Shown here: piece after piece, positions 50,489 to 58,768 of the stretch
How the letters are laid out: every line of letters begins with the position of its first letter
Numbering within the stretch: the first letter of the stretch is position 1
Assembly: GCA_964640945.1 (NCBI GenBank)
Contig: CAZXIV010000002.1
Location: 58,393 to 122,392, forward strand
Direction: 5' to 3'
Source of the DNA: JAGOUB01 sp964640945
Lineage (GTDB): Bacteria; Patescibacteriota; Gracilibacteria; Peribacterales; Peribacteraceae
DNA: 64,000 nucleotides
Made by a program: the position numbers and the translations under genes
The notes under the pieces: model-generated
The model's database searches: none
What the model saw: the letters and a program-made list of their open reading frames with translations, nothing else
What the model was told of the DNA's origin: nothing

Positions 50489-52317
50489 CAGGCTTTAGGG
50501 GAACGGACGGCAAGACGCTTGCCCGGCGCTTTCTTGGGCGCGGGCGCGCCGAGGAAGGGAGCCACCAGGGCGGCGAGTTCGTCGCGGAAGAACGGCCGGC
50601 CGTCGTACTTCAGGATCTTGTCGGTGATCATGAGGCCGCACTCACGGGCAATGAGCTGGCCCAGCTGGCCGTCGTAGTTGCCTTCGACGAGCACGACGCG
50701 CTTCGCCTTCTTGGCGAGCGCGAGCAAACGCTCGGTCTTGAGCGGCCAGAGGTAGGTGACATGCAGGTAGCCGGCAGTTTTGGGCGCCTCGACCAGCGCA
50801 TCAAGCATCGGACTTTTGGTTGATCCCCAGCCGATAAAGAGCGTCTCGATCGCCGGCTCCCCCGCCACCGCCTCGCGCTTGCCGCCGCCTAAAAAGAGCT
50901 CAGGCTCCGGCAGAGTCGCCTTGAGGCCGGCGAGCTTGCGGTTGCGCTTCTGTATTTGGGCGATCGCGTTGGCTGCCGACTCATCCACGCTGCCGTCGCC
51001 GCGGTGCTCGTCGCCCTGGGCGACGTAGGTGGCGGCGGGACTACCCGGCAGCCAGCGCGGCGAAACGCCGTCTGCCGCCGACGGGTCGAAGCGGTCGCTG
51101 CTCTGGAGCTTGGCCAGGGCCTTGGGATCGGTCACAAGCTTGCCGCGCGTGAAGGCCGTCTGGGATTGGTCGAAATCGGGCTCGGTGTAGAGCGCCTCGG
51201 CGATCTGCTTATCCATGAGGACGATGACCGAGAGCTGCCACTGCTCGGCCAGGTTGAAGGCGATGGGCAGGAGACTGAAGGAATCTTCGGCGTCGCTCGC
51301 GCTCATTACGCAACGCGGAAACTCGCCGTGGCCGCCATGCACAGCCAAATGCAGGTCGCCCTGACCAGTCCACGTGGGCAGGCCTGTGGCCGGACCCGGG
51401 CGCTGGGCGAGAACAAACACGGTCGGATTCTCGATGATCCCATTGAGCGACACTGTCTCGGTTATCAGGTCGTAACCGCCGCCCGAGGTAGCCGTGAGAG
51501 CGCGCGTGCCGGCGTGCATGGCGCCCGACACCATCTGGGCGGCCGTGATCTCGTCTTCCGCCTGTTTGATCACCATGCCCGTCTCATTTTGGATCGAGGC
51601 GATGAATGTGAGCAGCGGGCTGCTCGGCGTCATGGGATAGCCGGCGTAGAAACGAACGCCCGCGTGCACGGCCCCGAGACCCATGGCCTGGCTACCCGTC
51701 ACCAGCAAGTGTTTGCTCCAGCGCGGGTCGGCGGGCGGCAGCTTAAGAGCCACCTGCTCGGGCTCGGCCGCGGCGAATGCAAAGCCGGCGGCGAGGCAGG
51801 CAAGATTGGCTTCCAGTAGGTCTGGCTTATGCCCGAACTGCTCGCGCACGAGCGCTTCGAGCTCGCCCTGCAGGCGGCCAAGCGTGGCCCAAACGACGGC
51901 CGTAATCAGGACATTACCCAGGATGGGCTTGGCGTGCAGGCGAGTGAGAATCTCCTCCACCGGCAGATGCAACACGCGTACCGACCGGCGCGTGAGATCG
52001 GCGAGCGTCTCGGCAGGAAACACCCAATCCCCCGTCTGGTGGATGACGATGCCGCCGGCACGCACCTCGCCGAGATTCTTCTCTAGGCCGTGGTGATTAA
52101 AGCAAACGAGTAGGTCCACCAGCGTGTCGCTGCTCTGTAGGAGCTCCGGTGAAACATCGAGCTGAAAACTCGAGTGGCCGCCTTTGATCAGCGAGTTGTA
52201 TTCGCGGTAGCCAAACACGCAGTAGCCCGCGCGCTTGAGGCCCTTGGCACACATCTCGCCCACGGAGTTGACCCCTTGCCCCTGCGCGCCGGTAACCTTA
52301 AGGACGAGAGCTTTCAT
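50488..52317 (-). CDS. 2-oxoacid:ferredoxin oxidoreductase, fused gamma-alpha subunit
   Basis: 609 residues. The gamma domain comes first (about 1-185: VTGAQGQGVNSVGEM, YREYNSLIKGGHSSF), then the alpha (pyrimidine-binding) domain (about 205-430, GYPMTPSSPLL, EDEITAAQMVSGAMHAG, ATSGGGYDLITET) and domain II (about 480-585). No separate ferredoxin (delta) subunit is present. Its start shares one base with the flavodoxin stop (TGATG). Together with beta it forms a two-gene KorAB-type enzyme; KorA fusion of this kind is common in bacteria. Confidence 0.9.
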   Translation of the reverse strand: MKALVLKVTGAQGQGVNSVGEMCAKGLKRAGYCVFGYREYNSLIKGGHSSFQLDVSPELLQSSDTLVDLLVCFNHHGLEKNLGEVRAGGIVIHQTGDWVFPAETLADLTRRSVRVLHLPVEEILTRLHAKPILGNVLITAVVWATLGRLQGELEALVREQFGHKPDLLEANLACLAAGFAFAAAEPEQVALKLPPADPRWSKHLLVTGSQAMGLGAVHAGVRFYAGYPMTPSSPLLTFIASIQNETGMVIKQAEDEITAAQMVSGAMHAGTRALTATSGGGYDLITETVSLNGIIENPTVFVLAQRPGPATGLPTWTGQGDLHLAVHGGHGEFPRCVMSASDAEDSFSLLPIAFNLAEQWQLSVIVLMDKQIAEALYTEPDFDQSQTAFTRGKLVTDPKALAKLQSSDRFDPSAADGVSPRWLPGSPAATYVAQGDEHRGDGSVDESAANAIAQIQKRNRKLAGLKATLPEPELFLGGGKREAVAGEPAIETLFIGWGSTKSPMLDALVEAPKTAGYLHVTYLWPLKTERLLALAKKAKRVVLVEGNYDGQLGQLIARECGLMITDKILKYDGRPFFRDELAALVAPFLGAPAPKKAPGKRLAVRSPKA

Positions 52318-52790
52318 CAGGCAACGGCAAAAGTTGTCAGCTTGACCGAGAGCTGATCGAGCCAGGGCTTGAGCACGTCGTCGAGGCGGTCGTAAGGCTC
52401 GTCGACGATCTTGAGCGCGGGGAGGAGCATCGTTCCCCCGTGGTCTGTGACAAACTGCCCCAAGTGCACGGCGGCATTGGCGGTGTAGCGGTAGCGGCTG
52501 TCACCGAGACCGATGGCCAGGCATGGCAAACCCGTGAGATCAACCTGGTCGGCACGCTCGTGGAGTAAGGCGTGCATGTGCGGATTGAGTTGCCCCTCCA
52601 CGCCGCCGGTGTTCCACGTGCCCGACGCCAACAGGAGGATATCGCCAGCGCGCAGATCGACCAGCTGGGCCTGTTCTGCGCGTTGCAGCACCACGTCGGC
52701 CTGACTGCCAAGGCGCTCGCTGAGCGCCTGGACGACGTATTCCGTATGCCCAGAGGTGGAGGCGTAGATCGCGCGGAGACGGATCGACAT
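52317..52790 (-). CDS. Flavodoxin
   Basis: 157 residues with the FMN-binding P-loop YASTSGHTEYVVQA (near 8-22), the 60s-type loop ASGTWNTGGVEGQL and GLGDSRYRYTANAA (90s loop). It carries one or two electrons on FMN. As first gene of the oxidoreductase operon, joined by a TGATG overlap, it probably accepts electrons from the 2-oxoacid oxidoreductase in place of ferredoxin. Start chosen at 52790 (MSIRLRAIYAS). Confidence 0.88.
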   Translation of the reverse strand: MSIRLRAIYASTSGHTEYVVQALSERLGSQADVVLQRAEQAQLVDLRAGDILLLASGTWNTGGVEGQLNPHMHALLHERADQVDLTGLPCLAIGLGDSRYRYTANAAVHLGQFVTDHGGTMLLPALKIVDEPYDRLDDVLKPWLDQLSVKLTTFAVA

Positions 52791-52851
52791 GACGGTACGG
52801 GAGTGTAACACGGGCCAGGAGATGCCAACCTTCTGGCCCATCTTGGCTCTG

Positions 52852-52880
52852 TAGACGAATAATTATGAAAATGTTATAAT
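52852..52880 (+). promoter_or_regulatory. Sigma70-like promoter upstream of the acetyl-CoA synthetase gene
   Basis: -35 TAGACG (52852-52857), 17-bp spacer, consensus -10 TATAAT (52875-52880). It would give a long leader (about 180 nt) to the ATG at 53067, in contrast to most genes here. The rest of 52791-53066 shows only a possible 11-codon reading frame at 52905. Confidence 0.5.
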
Positions 52881-53066
52881 ATAGAAGTACCAGAACCAAC
52901 AACCATGATTGTCCGCCCTCAAAAGAATCGCGACCGCTAAGCGCTACCTTTGCCCTGCGCGGCCTCATTCTTACAAACCGGACGACACCGACAAATGGAC
53001 CGGCCCCAAGGGCAACCCAGACCATCCACCGACCTCCGGTCGCCGCCGGTACGATCCTCACTCACC

Positions 53067-55124
53067 ATGACACTTCTCTCTCCCACCTCCGTCGCCGTCA
53101 TCGGCGCCTCCCCGAGCGAGGGGAAGGTGGGCCATGATGTCCTAAAGAACTTGCTCACCCAGGGGTACAAAGGCGCGGTCTATCCTATTAATCCGAAGTA
53201 CGACGAGATCCTCGGTGTCAAAGCCTACCCGTCCATCGGGGCCGTCCCGTCCGCACCTGATTTGGCGGTCATCATCACGCCCGCACCCACGGTTGTCGGC
53301 CTGCTTGAGGAGTGCGGCCGCGCCGGCGTGAAGAACGTCTGCGTGATCAGCGCCGGCTTCCATGAGCTCAACACGCCCGAGGGACTGGCCCGCGAAGAAG
53401 CCGTCCGCGCCGCCGCCGTGGCCCACGGACTGACGCTGCTCGGCGTAAACTGCCTCGGCCTCCTCCGCCCCTCCATCGGCCTCAACGCCTCTTTCGCCAA
53501 GGACTTGCCGCCGGCCGGGCATGTCGCCCTCTTAAGCCAATCAGGTGCCCTAGCCGTAGCCATCATGGACGAAGCCCCGCTCCTCAACCTGGGTTTCTCG
53601 AGCGTGCTCAGCCTCGGTAATAAGACCCTCAAAGACGAGTGCGATTTTCTGGAGATGCTCGAGCACGATCCCGAGACAGCCGTCATCGGACTCTATCTGG
53701 AGAGCATCCCGCGCGGCCAGCAGTTTCGCCAGATCTGCGCCCGCCTGAGTGCCAAGAAGCCGATCATCCTCCTCAAGGCGGGCACCTCGCAGACAGGCCA
53801 ACGTGCCATCTCGTCGCACACAGGCTCGCTCGCAGGCTCCGACGCCGCCGTGGAAGCCCTCTGTATCCAGACGGGCATCCGCCGCGCCGCGACGGTCGCC
53901 GACTTCACCGATCTGCTCCGCGTCCTCTCGAGCGAGCCGCCCCTCGTCTCCTCCAATATTGCCGTCATCACGAACGCCGGCGGACCCGGCATTCTTGCCA
54001 CCGACGCCGCCGAAAAACACGGCCTCAACTTGCCCGCGCTCGATGCGCGCACCATCGCCCGCCTGGCCCCGGCCCTACCTGAGGCAGCCAGCCTGAAGAA
54101 TCCAATCGACGTCCTGGGCGACGCCGGCGACGACCGTTTCGGCGCCGCCATCTCGGCCGCCATCGTTGATCCCAACGTCGACGGTTTGGTGGTGCTGCTC
54201 ACCCCTCAGGTGATGACGCCCGTGGCGGCGGTAGCCAAGAAGATCCAAGAGGCCCAAAAGGCCTCGCGCTTGGTCCCGATTGTGACGAGCTTCATGGGCG
54301 GAGCCGGCAGCGCCGAAGGCCGCCGTATCCTGGCCGCAGCCGGCATCCCCAACTTCGATACGCCCGAGCGCGCTGTCGCCGCCATCGCCGCGCTGCGCCA
54401 GCGGACACCGACCGAGGTGCGCCCGTCCACACCCTCCAAGTTCGCCGCGCACGCCCGCCATCTCTTGCCGAAGCACGGTCTCATGAACGAAGAGCGCACG
54501 AGCGAACTCCTCTCGGTCTACAACCTTCCCGCTCCGCGCGGCCAAGTGGCCAAGACGACCGAGGAGGCCCTCAGCATCGCCCGCGAGATCGGCCTGCCCG
54601 TCATCGCCAAAATCAGCTCGCCCGACCTGGCCCATAAGACCGATGTCGGCGGCGTGCGCTCCAACCTCAAGACCGAAGCCGACGTAGCTCAGGCCTTTAC
54701 GGACATCATGGCGAACGCGAAGCACAACGCCCCCTCCGCCCGCATCCGCGGCGTGCTCATCCAGCAGTTCCTGCCGGTAGGCAACGAGTTCATCGTCGGC
54801 GGCATCCGCGACGCCTCGTTCGGTCCCATGGTCATGGTGGGCCTCGGCGGTATTTACGCCGAGCTCTTCCGCGACACGAGCTTCCGCCTCTGCCCCATTG
54901 TCGAACGCGAAGCCTACGAGATGCTCGAGGAACTCAACGCCTGGAAGCTCCTGCTCGGCATGCGCGGTAAAGCCCAGTCCGATATCGACGCCCTCGCCCA
55001 GGCCATCGTCTCGATCAGCCAGCTCATGATCGACTGCCCCGAGATCACGGAACTCGACCTCAACCCCGTACTTGTCTCCGAAAAGGGCGTGATCATCGCC
55101 GACGCCAAAGTGATCTGTAGCTGA
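53067..55124 (+). CDS. ADP-forming acetate-CoA ligase (fused alpha-beta)
   Basis: 685 residues. CoA-binding domain (about 1-130, VAVIGASPSEGKVGHDV), succinyl-CoA-ligase-like domains with phosphohistidine H251 (ISSHTGSLAGSDAAVE), and a C-terminal ATP-grasp domain (about 470-685, LPVIAKISSPDLAHKTDVGGV, MVGLGGIYAELF, ELDLNPVLV). Converts acetyl-CoA + ADP + Pi to acetate + ATP + CoA. It diverges from the oxidoreductase operon, so the two together make ATP from pyruvate by substrate-level phosphorylation. Start chosen at 53067 (MTLLSPTSVAVIG). Confidence 0.92.
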   Translation: MTLLSPTSVAVIGASPSEGKVGHDVLKNLLTQGYKGAVYPINPKYDEILGVKAYPSIGAVPSAPDLAVIITPAPTVVGLLEECGRAGVKNVCVISAGFHELNTPEGLAREEAVRAAAVAHGLTLLGVNCLGLLRPSIGLNASFAKDLPPAGHVALLSQSGALAVAIMDEAPLLNLGFSSVLSLGNKTLKDECDFLEMLEHDPETAVIGLYLESIPRGQQFRQICARLSAKKPIILLKAGTSQTGQRAISSHTGSLAGSDAAVEALCIQTGIRRAATVADFTDLLRVLSSEPPLVSSNIAVITNAGGPGILATDAAEKHGLNLPALDARTIARLAPALPEAASLKNPIDVLGDAGDDRFGAAISAAIVDPNVDGLVVLLTPQVMTPVAAVAKKIQEAQKASRLVPIVTSFMGGAGSAEGRRILAAAGIPNFDTPERAVAAIAALRQRTPTEVRPSTPSKFAAHARHLLPKHGLMNEERTSELLSVYNLPAPRGQVAKTTEEALSIAREIGLPVIAKISSPDLAHKTDVGGVRSNLKTEADVAQAFTDIMANAKHNAPSARIRGVLIQQFLPVGNEFIVGGIRDASFGPMVMVGLGGIYAELFRDTSFRLCPIVEREAYEMLEELNAWKLLLGMRGKAQSDIDALAQAIVSISQLMIDCPEITELDLNPVLVSEKGVIIADAKVICS

Positions 55125-55155
55125 AAAGCTTGGCGTGGAGAGGGAAAGCGTATTT

Positions 55156-55184
55156 TTGACAATTTAATGTAAATACATTTAAAT
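55156..55184 (+). promoter_or_regulatory. Promoter with palindromic operator
   Basis: -35 TTGACA (55156-55161), 17-bp spacer, -10 TTAAAT (55179-55184). The palindrome AATGTA-AA-TACATT (55166-55179) fills the spacer, a probable repressor site. Predicted leader about 54 nt with SD GGAGGT at 55231, 9 nt before the ATG. Confidence 0.6.
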
Positions 55185-55244
55185 AGTATCATCCTGACAC
55201 ACAGGAGATGATGTTTCTCAACCATCGACCGGAGGTATTTGACC

Positions 55245-55877
55245 ATGTTCGACCACGCCTTGACCCTCGCGGGTAACCACTGGCACCACGCGGTGCTGTG
55301 GATCCTCGGTCTGCTCACTTTCGTGCCGGGCCTCATCTGGGCCTGGTACAAGTGGCGCCGGCGCGTGTTTACCCACGTGCTGAACGCTAGTCTCAACTTC
55401 AAGCCGGCCGGCGGAGACCTCTTCGCCTTCGCCACGCTTGATGAAACGCGAGTGGGCACGCTGTTCGATGCCTACGCGCGGCTGCGGCTGATGCATCTGG
55501 CACGCCAGCAGACGGCCTTCCTGCACTTCCACTCGGAACAGGAAGCCTGGACGTTCCTAAACGTCGTGCTGAACCATCTCAGCTCGAAGTTCGCCGAAGG
55601 AGCGCTCTGGTACAGCCTGGGCAAAGGACAAGCCATGACTGTCGTGATAGGCATCACGTGTGAACGGCACAACGATCTCAAGACCCGGAAGTTCCGCGTC
55701 ATGCTGGCCTCGCCTGAGCTGCTTGCAGAGATCTACGCCGGCGGCGCCCCGCAATACAAGAACCCGCGCCATAACGGCATCCGCGGCAAGACGCTGCAGG
55801 AGATGGCCGCCCTGTGGCACGACCCCGCCCTGAAGCACAACCTCATGCCGATGACGTTGTACCTCAAGAACGACTAG
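55245..55877 (+). CDS. Single-span membrane protein, unrecognised
   Basis: 210 residues: TM at about 14-34 (AVLWILGLLTFVPGLIWAWY), then a basic stretch and a soluble domain rich in aromatic and histidine residues (MHLARQQTAFLHFHSEQEAW, MTVVIGITCERHNDL). No family recognised. It has a genuine SD and a consensus -35, so it is regulated differently from its neighbours, possibly by the palindrome in its promoter. A terminator follows at 55952. Confidence 0.7.
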   Translation: MFDHALTLAGNHWHHAVLWILGLLTFVPGLIWAWYKWRRRVFTHVLNASLNFKPAGGDLFAFATLDETRVGTLFDAYARLRLMHLARQQTAFLHFHSEQEAWTFLNVVLNHLSSKFAEGALWYSLGKGQAMTVVIGITCERHNDLKTRKFRVMLASPELLAEIYAGGAPQYKNPRHNGIRGKTLQEMAALWHDPALKHNLMPMTLYLKND

Positions 55878-55951
55878 GGCCACGTGGCCCCACCGACCGC
55901 GGTGTCGGACGCCCGCTGCCCGAGCGGATCCCGTCCGAGAAACATCCCCCA

Positions 55952-55979
55952 ACCGACCGGCACCCCGGTCGGTTTTTTT
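55952..55979 (+). terminator. Intrinsic terminator
   Basis: ACCGACCGG-CACC-CCGGTCGGT followed by TTTTTT: a strong stem directly before a T-run, ending the 55245 transcript. Confidence 0.9.
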
Positions 55980-56006
55980 GTGGCGTCACTTTTTTCGCGG
56001 ACATAC

Positions 56007-56035
56007 GAAAACCCCGCCTACTTACATAGACGGGG
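56007..56035 (-). terminator. Minus-strand intrinsic terminator
   Basis: On the minus strand CCCCGTC, a 10-nt loop and GGCGGGG (one G-U pair) are followed by TTTT. It ends the 56139 transcript; 55980-56006 separates it from the plus-strand terminator. Confidence 0.7.
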
Positions 56036-56138
56036 CTCTTGATCACTCGGTAGCAATCGTTCGCGGGTCCGGGAGGACCCATAGAATCGGTGATCTATGC
56101 GGAGCACAGGCCGGTTCTCCCTAGTTGCCTAGGGGCAG

Positions 56139-56858
56139 TCACTCAAAGAAGAGTGAACTGCTAGTGTTACTGAACACGTTACCTTCTACATCCTTCACGA
56201 ACTCCCCCAAGACAGGCACCACCACGTAGGTGTCCAGAGCGGCGATGTCGGTGGTCAAATCGTAGGATGGGACAAAGTCCCGGTTGCCGTTGTACTGCTG
56301 TTGCACGACGACTCGTGCCAGCCAGCCGTGGCGGATCGCAATATTCAGATCCTTCACAGATTTAGGGTCGTTGCCGGCGAGCAGCTCCTTCGCAGCCGCG
56401 CAAAAGCCGCTTAGGGAAGTTTCCGTCGTAACATACTGGTCCGCAATCCAGGTGAATAAGTTCACACTGGGGACGAGGTTATTCAGCAGGAAACTATGAT
56501 CCAGTGCCACGAGCCTCTCGAAGTCGGGCACAAATTCCGGGTGGAAGAGGTCTTCCTTCAGGCGACCCTCGGTACGACACTTCACGACGGCGTCGTACAC
56601 GCCGAGGGAGCGCAGAGTCTCGTCAGTAACTTCGTTGATCCGGACGCGATCCTTCTCCGTCAGCACCTTCACATTCCCGTTGACGAGGGTGACCTTCGTG
56701 CCCGCGATGGGCGCACCCTTGAAGGGGTGGCTTGGGTCGTCAAACTTCTTGATGATACCGGCCTTCCAGCCGGCCCAGCAGAAGCGCGCATAACGGAGGC
56801 CCAGTGTCCGCAGACCGACGGTGCTGATCAGCTCGCGGATGGTCTTAAACTGAGTCAT
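56139..56858 (-). CDS. Unrecognised 239-residue protein
   Basis: Soluble, mixed alpha/beta. Starts MTQFKTIRELISTVGLRTLG; features AGWKAGIIKKFDDPSHPFKG, DRVRINEVTDETLRSLG and a helical middle (VALDHSFLLNNLVPSVNLF), with a strand-rich end (DIAALDTYVVVPVLGEFVKD). No family recognised. It has a real SD (AGGAG, 5-nt spacing), but the SD can pair with CTCCT just upstream, so translation may be controlled. A long stem-loop lies about 105-152 nt upstream of the ATG. Ends at the terminator at 56007-56035. Confidence 0.7.
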   Translation of the reverse strand: MTQFKTIRELISTVGLRTLGLRYARFCWAGWKAGIIKKFDDPSHPFKGAPIAGTKVTLVNGNVKVLTEKDRVRINEVTDETLRSLGVYDAVVKCRTEGRLKEDLFHPEFVPDFERLVALDHSFLLNNLVPSVNLFTWIADQYVTTETSLSGFCAAAKELLAGNDPKSVKDLNIAIRHGWLARVVVQQQYNGNRDFVPSYDLTTDIAALDTYVVVPVLGEFVKDVEGNVFSNTSSSLFFE

Positions 56859-56863
56859 TGTTG

Positions 56864-56877
56864 CTCCTAGAAAGGAG
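56864..56877 (-). promoter_or_regulatory. SD-sequestering hairpin with 16S-tail-like sequence
   Basis: Minus-strand CTCCT-TTCT-AGGAG, where AGGAG is the SD 5 nt before the ATG at 56858. The upstream sequence CACCTCCTTTCTA matches the universal 16S rRNA 3' end, so it can mask the SD. Confidence 0.5.
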
Positions 56878-56962
56878 GTGTTTCCCGCGACTCGTGCGGG
56901 CGTTGCGATCCCAGGGGAAAACCCCCCAGCAATGCGCTCCGGCCGTGTGTAGCCCTCAGGCG

Positions 56963-57010
56963 TATCCACAGCCGCCGAATGACGACATCATCGTCCGGTG
57001 GCTGCGGATA
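56963..57010. other. 48-nt imperfect stem-loop in a 324-bp gene-free stretch
   Basis: TATCC-CAGCC-CCG arms pair with CGG-GGCTG-GGATA, capped by GACGA-CATCA-TCGTC. The surrounding 56859-57182 stretch holds no credible gene; it contains this fold, the plus-strand terminator at 57055 and the promoter at 57162. It may be a leader structure for the 56858 gene or part of a small RNA ending at 57077. Confidence 0.5.
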
Positions 57011-57054
57011 AACCGAGAGAAATTGTTGATTGCTACCATTGGAGTGAACGTTCT

Positions 57055-57077
57055 CCTTGCCTATCGCAAGGTTTTTT
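57055..57077 (+). terminator. Orphan plus-strand intrinsic terminator
   Basis: CCTTGC-CTATC-GCAAGG followed by TTTTTT. No plus-strand gene precedes it within 1.1 kb, so it may end a small RNA starting in 56860-57050, or insulate the next promoter. Confidence 0.65.
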
Positions 57078-57161
57078 AAGATATATTATAAAACATTTAT
57101 TGTATATACCTATTTTGAACGAAGAACGGTGCGCTTAGAACCATACAAATCAATCAAAACC

Positions 57162-57170
57162 TGGTATACT
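57162..57170 (+). promoter_or_regulatory. Extended -10 promoter of the 514-residue gene
   Basis: TGG-TATACT (57162-57170), -35-like CATACA 17 bp upstream at 57142. Expected +1 about 57177, 6 nt before the ATG at 57183. Confidence 0.5.
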
Positions 57171-57182
57171 AAGAAGATTTCC

Positions 57183-58727
57183 ATGCCCGAACCCGAATCT
57201 CCCCCGATCGGCCCCTTACTCAAGGCGACGACGAATTACCTGACATCCATCGGACGCCAGCCCAGTGCGGACGAAGGGCGGGCGCTCGAAGCCCATCTGC
57301 TCACTCTGAAGGCAGAACAGATCGACAGTCTCACCGGCCGTCTGGCCCTCTACCAACTCCTCGACGGCCAAACCGGCCGCGACCTGCGTGAAGCGGCGAA
57401 TAACTCCAGCACACTCCTCGCCGCGCAGCTGCGCCAAGAGCAGAGCCACGTCCGCAGCGTGCTCCAAGCGCTCATCGATCCCATGCGGCCGGCCGACCTT
57501 TCCGCTCTCCTCGAAAGCGTCCCCTCCCTGGCCCCGGGCCTGACGGCTGATCCGGTGCTCCTCTACCAGGAGACGCTCTACGCCGGCGACCAGCAGGCGG
57601 CGGCCGCAGAAGTGCTGAAGCCCGGCGCTAAGAAATGGATAGAGCTGGTCTCCCCCGCTTTCAAGGACCGCCGGCTCGGCGAGCTGATCGATCGGCTAGG
57701 CTTCGTCCCGGACCAGCTCTACCGCACCAAGAAATTCCGCGAGACGATGAGCTTCGCCGATCTCGCTCGCTGCCACGAGACGTTGCGCGAGCACCCCCAG
57801 GGCAACCAGGCGCGCGCCCAGCTCATCCGCCACCTCCTCTTGAACGGCTTCACCCGGCAAGCGGACGGCGGCAAGATCCAGGTCGACACCAACGGCCTCT
57901 GGCTGCATTTTGAACGCCATGCCAAAGGCAACGTCGACCGCCTCGATGCCCATCTGCCCTTCGCCTACACCGATAACGATTTACTGGAAACGCTCTACAA
58001 CGAACGCTGGCTCACGGTGCACGACGTGACGGAAGCCAAGCTCCGCCGCGCCGAGGTAAACCACGACCGGAAGGCCATCGCCTTCTTCGAAGAGGTGCAA
58101 GCCCGGCAATACCTGGAGCTGACTGAGCGCGAGAGGCAGAGCCGAAAAGATCTTTCCCCGAGCGAAGCAGCGGCTGACGCCGAGCTCTTTGGACGCCTGA
58201 AGCATCTGCACGGCGACGCCCTCTTCGAGGCAATCAACACCAGCGGCTTGAGTTTGATCCCGGACAGCAACCTGGCCAGCAATTCCACCGGCCGCCTGCC
58301 CATCGGCAGCGTGCGCCTCTACCTCCGGGAAGGACGGAGAAACAGCGAGGATCCGAACGAAACCCTCAAGGCCGTCCACATCGCTAAAGTGTTCGCGGAC
58401 GCCATCGATATCCAGCGCCGCTTGGCGGCTGTGCCGCTCACAAGCAATCCGACTACCAACCAGCAGCCGCCGACGGACAGGCAGGTCGCCAACGACGCGC
58501 GCAACTACCACGCCCTGCGCTTGGTTGGCGCTATTCTCGACGAATTGGCCGAAACCGGGCTCCAGCCCTGCGGACTGCAACGCCGGGGCAATCAAGACGC
58601 CGACCTTTGGACGCTCGTCAGCGCGGAGAATCCGGCGGAAGCCCTGCTGCTCCGTCCGGACAAGCACTTGAATAAACGCCAACGCGAGACGTTCTTCGCC
58701 CTGCCCGAGGCCCCGCTCAGAAGCTAA
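57183..58727 (+). CDS. Unrecognised 514-residue alpha-helical protein
   Basis: Soluble, helical, rich in Leu/Ala/Arg/Glu, without signal peptide. Opening MPEPESPPIGPLLKATTNYL, later LTGRLALYQLLDGQTGRDL, WLTVHDVTEAKLRRAEVNHD and RYLRLVGAILDELAETG-like segments. No catalytic motif or repeat seen. Start at 57183 is supported by the extended -10 6 nt upstream of it; longer readings pass through the terminator at 57055. It precedes the NIF3-like gene by 41 bp. Confidence 0.7.
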   Translation: MPEPESPPIGPLLKATTNYLTSIGRQPSADEGRALEAHLLTLKAEQIDSLTGRLALYQLLDGQTGRDLREAANNSSTLLAAQLRQEQSHVRSVLQALIDPMRPADLSALLESVPSLAPGLTADPVLLYQETLYAGDQQAAAAEVLKPGAKKWIELVSPAFKDRRLGELIDRLGFVPDQLYRTKKFRETMSFADLARCHETLREHPQGNQARAQLIRHLLLNGFTRQADGGKIQVDTNGLWLHFERHAKGNVDRLDAHLPFAYTDNDLLETLYNERWLTVHDVTEAKLRRAEVNHDRKAIAFFEEVQARQYLELTERERQSRKDLSPSEAAADAELFGRLKHLHGDALFEAINTSGLSLIPDSNLASNSTGRLPIGSVRLYLREGRRNSEDPNETLKAVHIAKVFADAIDIQRRLAAVPLTSNPTTNQQPPTDRQVANDARNYHALRLVGAILDELAETGLQPCGLQRRGNQDADLWTLVSAENPAEALLLRPDKHLNKRQRETFFALPEAPLRS

Positions 58728-58732
58728 AGCGC

Positions 58733-58762
58733 TTGCCGCTCAGGCGCCCCACCCTCTAGCCT
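58733..58762 (+). promoter_or_regulatory. Leaderless promoter of the NIF3-like gene
   Basis: -35 TTGCCG (58733-58737 plus one), 19-bp spacer, -10 TAGCCT (58757-58762). Expected +1 is exactly the A of the ATG at 58769. Confidence 0.5.
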
Positions 58763-58768
58763 AGGCAC

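Noticed and set aside
50956..51819. 287-codon plus-strand frame within the oxidoreductase alpha gene
   Set aside because: GC-rich antisense shadow of a gene with clear family motifs.
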